Shown here one piece after another: positions 62,126-64,000 of a DNA stretch of 64,000 nt. The stretch's first letter is position 1. Every line of letters begins with the position of its first letter. The position numbers were made by a program, and so were the translations under genes. Source of the stretch: Gossypium raimondii. Taxonomy: Eukaryota > Streptophyta > Magnoliopsida > Malvales > Malvaceae. Location: positions 372,001 to 436,000 of the forward strand of contig NC_068565.1 of assembly GCF_025698545.1 (NCBI RefSeq). Direction: 5' to 3'. The notes beneath the pieces were generated by a model. The model did no database searches and was not told where the DNA came from. It saw only the letters and a program-made list of their open reading frames with translations.

Positions 62126-62153
62126 TGTATGTGTGTGTGTGTGTGTGTGTGTA
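62126..62153. repeat. (TG)n microsatellite upstream of SnRK2
   Basis: About 12 TG units preceded by TATATATGTATG lie some 380 bases upstream of the SnRK2 start codon. Confidence 0.9.
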
Positions 62154-62354
62154 TAGGAACATTGAACCATGACGATGGTTTTTTTCTGAAAATGAGGGGT
62201 GCAAGGCAAGCAAACAATGGGCGATCTTGTTTCAGCAATATTGTCTTCTTCTTTTTTACCGTCCATTGCTTGAAGACACCATTTTTGAGTTACTTAAAAA
62301 CATGCATTAATATTTATTACGTCTTTTATAAGTTTCTGCTACTGATAAAATATA

Positions 62355-62936
62355 GGGTAAACTACACCCAAGAATCCAGGATGACTAAATTATTAGTAAT
62401 TTTACGTTTTGGTCACTCAACTTTAAAAAGTTACAAAATGGTCATTGAATTATTCGAAAGTTTTCATTTAAGATATTGAACTATTCAAAAATTTTTATTT
62501 AGGTTATTGAGTTTTTAAGTTTTTATTTTTATTTTTATTTTTAATATAAAGTCTAGTTAGCAAGTTTCAAGCGATGATTTAACGATCGGTATAATGGATT
62601 AATACCCATCAATGAGTAGAAGAACAAAACCTTAGAGTCATTTCAATATGAAAGTCAATGTCGAAGATCGAAAAAAAATTGTTTAGATTTTGGTTCACAA
62701 ACTCATAACATTTAAAGATGTTTCATGAAAAAAGACTGAATTGAAAGAGAGAAGCGGAAGGAGAGCTTTCGATTGGTGCAGGCTATGCAAACAAAGAAAG
62801 TCGTACAAGAATGACTTTAACAACCCAATGACTGAAAACTTTCGAATGGTTCAGTGATCATTTCGTGACTTTTTGAAGTTAAATAACCAAAACAAAAACT
62901 TACTAATAGTTTAGTGGTCTTAGGTGTAGTTTGCCC
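62355..62936. mobile_element. GGGTAAACTACACC-family element, long well-preserved copy
   Basis: This 582-bp copy has ends GGGTAAACTACACCC and GGTGTAGTTTGCCC. Its inverted arms are 'ggtcactcaactttaaaaagttacaaaatggtcattgaattattcgaaagttttcattt' and its reverse. The central core contains 'gatgatttaacgatcggtataatggattaatacccatcaatgagtagaagaac' and 'gattggtgcaggctatgcaaacaaagaaagtcgtac'. It is the best reference copy in the window and encodes nothing. Confidence 0.8.
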
Positions 62937-62961
62937 TGAAATTTAAAAATAGTAGAAGAAA

Positions 62962-63331
62962 TGGTTAATGTACTATTTAGTACTTGAGTTTGATTCTAAT
63001 GTTTGATTTGGTATTTGAGTTTTATTTTTGTTTCAAATTGGTATCTTAGCTTAGTTTTAATGTTCAATTTGGCACCTAGGCCAAACAACATTACACCGCT
63101 TAATGAATATTTGACACATGTGCTCTAATTAAAAGAACGTATGTAGTTATTAGGACAAAAAAGTTTAGAATCTAAATTGAATATTGAAGCTAAACTCAAG
63201 TATTTAAATAGAACAAAGAAAAAATCAAGTACCAGATTGAAAAAAACTCAGGTACCAAACTGAACATTGAAGCCAAACTCAAGTACAAAATTAGGACAAA
63301 AAAAAATCAAGTACCAAATAATATTTAATCC
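62962..63331. mobile_element. Mutator-type MITE with perfect 9-bp target duplication
   Basis: The 370-bp element begins TGGTTAATGTACTATTTAG and ends AAATAATATTTAATCC. The arms mirror phrases such as 'ttgagtttgattctaatgttt' and 'aacattgaagccaaactcaag'. Identical 9-bp flanks, TAGAAGAAA, are at 62953-62961 and 63332-63340. It lies only 25 bases from the preceding element. Confidence 0.85.
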
Positions 63332-63724
63332 TAGAAGAAACTATATAGGCTTAACTACCAAATTGGCCACTAAATTATCCGATTTTCCCTCTTAGATACC
63401 TAAAGGTTTTTTCTTTTTTTTCTTTTATTTTTATCTAAAGTGGTACCTAAGACATGCTCTTATTGACTAGTATCATGTTTTAGATAAAATGAGATGATAT
63501 GTACCACTTTTAACAAAAAAAAAAAAAAGCTTTAGGTACCTAAGTGTAAAAAAAGATAAAGTTTGATGGCTAATTTTTTAATTGGGTATCTAAGTTTAGG
63601 ACCAAAAGTGGGGAAAAAATATTGCAAAGTTAAAGAGGCTAACATGGATCAAAATAATTCAGGGACCAAATTGAAAAAGATTACCAATTTTATGGAGTAA
63701 ATGTTTTAGTTTATCCTCTTCTTT

Positions 63725-64000
63725 ACGACAAATTACACCTAAGGCCACTAAACTATTAGTAAGTTTACATTTTAGTTACTCAATTTCAAAAAGTTACAAA
63801 ATAGTTATTGAATTATTTACAAGTTTTCATTTAAATAATTGGGATATTAAAATTGATATTGTATAGTCTTTTCTATTTGCACTGCTTCCATCAACCGAAA
63901 GCTCGCCTTCCCCATCTTTTCTACAAGTTAGTTTTTCTCTTTACAAAACAACTTTGAAATTAATAATTTATGAACCAAAATCCCAACAGTTTTTTTCCAA
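63725..64000. mobile_element. GGGTAAAC-family element, cut by window edge
   Basis: It starts with 'gacaaattacacctaaggccactaaactattagtaag' and continues through the arm into the core phrase 'acaaaacaactttgaaattaataatttatgaaccaaaatcccaacag' at the right edge. The remainder is outside the window. Confidence 0.65.

Larger units (their letters stand above)
61752..64000. other. SnRK2 promoter side and right-edge spacer
   Basis: No gene is seen to the right edge. The first 400 bases are the SnRK2 5' leader and promoter side, including a (TG)n microsatellite at about 62126-62153. The rest is mostly three transposon copies (62355-62936, 62962-63331 and 63725 to the edge). Confidence 0.6.

Noticed and set aside
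1-64000. Search for CRISPR arrays, operon-like bacterial systems or phage genes
   Set aside because: All supported genes are intron-bearing plant genes, and the repeats are transposons or microsatellites.

Overview
This window is nuclear DNA from a dicotyledonous plant. The genes have many short GT-AG introns, and every product is a plant family (proline-rich receptor kinase, COBRA-like, VRN1-type B3, SnRK2, 2-oxoglutarate dioxygenases). The spacers are very AT-rich and packed with small DNA transposons, SINE-like copies and retrotransposon remnants. The repeat style and protein similarity suggest a malvid, possibly cotton (Gossypium), but that is inference, not proof.

From left to right: (1) a decayed Ty1/copia gag on the minus strand at the left edge (1-880), probably with part of its LTR. 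(2) A proline-rich extensin-like receptor kinase (PERK), minus strand, eight exons, 2319-8279. (3) A membralin gene, plus strand, 14 exons, 11914-18997, with a LINE fragment in intron 1. (4) An HSP40/DnaJ substrate-binding-domain protein without a J domain, minus strand, 21308-23821, divergent from (5) a TMN1/EMP-type nonaspanin, plus strand, 12 exons, 24714-28819. (6) A COBRA-like GPI-anchored protein, minus strand, six exons, 30014-32984. (7) A small one-exon B3 protein, plus strand, 37649-38083. (8) A VRN1-type protein with two B3 domains, minus strand, five exons, 40337-42295. (9) A decayed FAM114/NOXP20-like gene, plus strand, about 45636-47830. (10, 11) Two tandem 2-oxoglutarate/Fe(II) dioxygenases, plus strand, three exons each, 49516-51971 and 55712-57814. 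(12) A group III SnRK2 (SnRK2.6/OST1-like), minus strand, nine exons, 58807-61751. For each intact multi-exon gene I joined the exons by hand at GT-AG sites. The reading frame closed each time and the protein length fits its family.

The genes are independent plant housekeeping, cell-wall, signalling and regulatory genes; I see no operon-like system or new multi-gene module. VRN1 followed by two dioxygenases resembles, from memory, the Arabidopsis order At3g18990-At3g19000-At3g19010. The left half (PERK, J-less HSP40, TMN1, COBL) resembles genes from the early part of Arabidopsis chromosome 1.

The most notable content outside genes is the transposon layer. It includes a multi-copy inverted-repeat family with GGGTAAACTAC ends (about nine copies), several Mutator-type MITEs with exact or near-exact 9-bp target duplications, a 150-bp TTA-flanked MITE nested in another element, GC-rich hAT-type MITEs, tRNA-derived SINE-like copies, and a short duplication of the 3' end of the COBRA-like gene.
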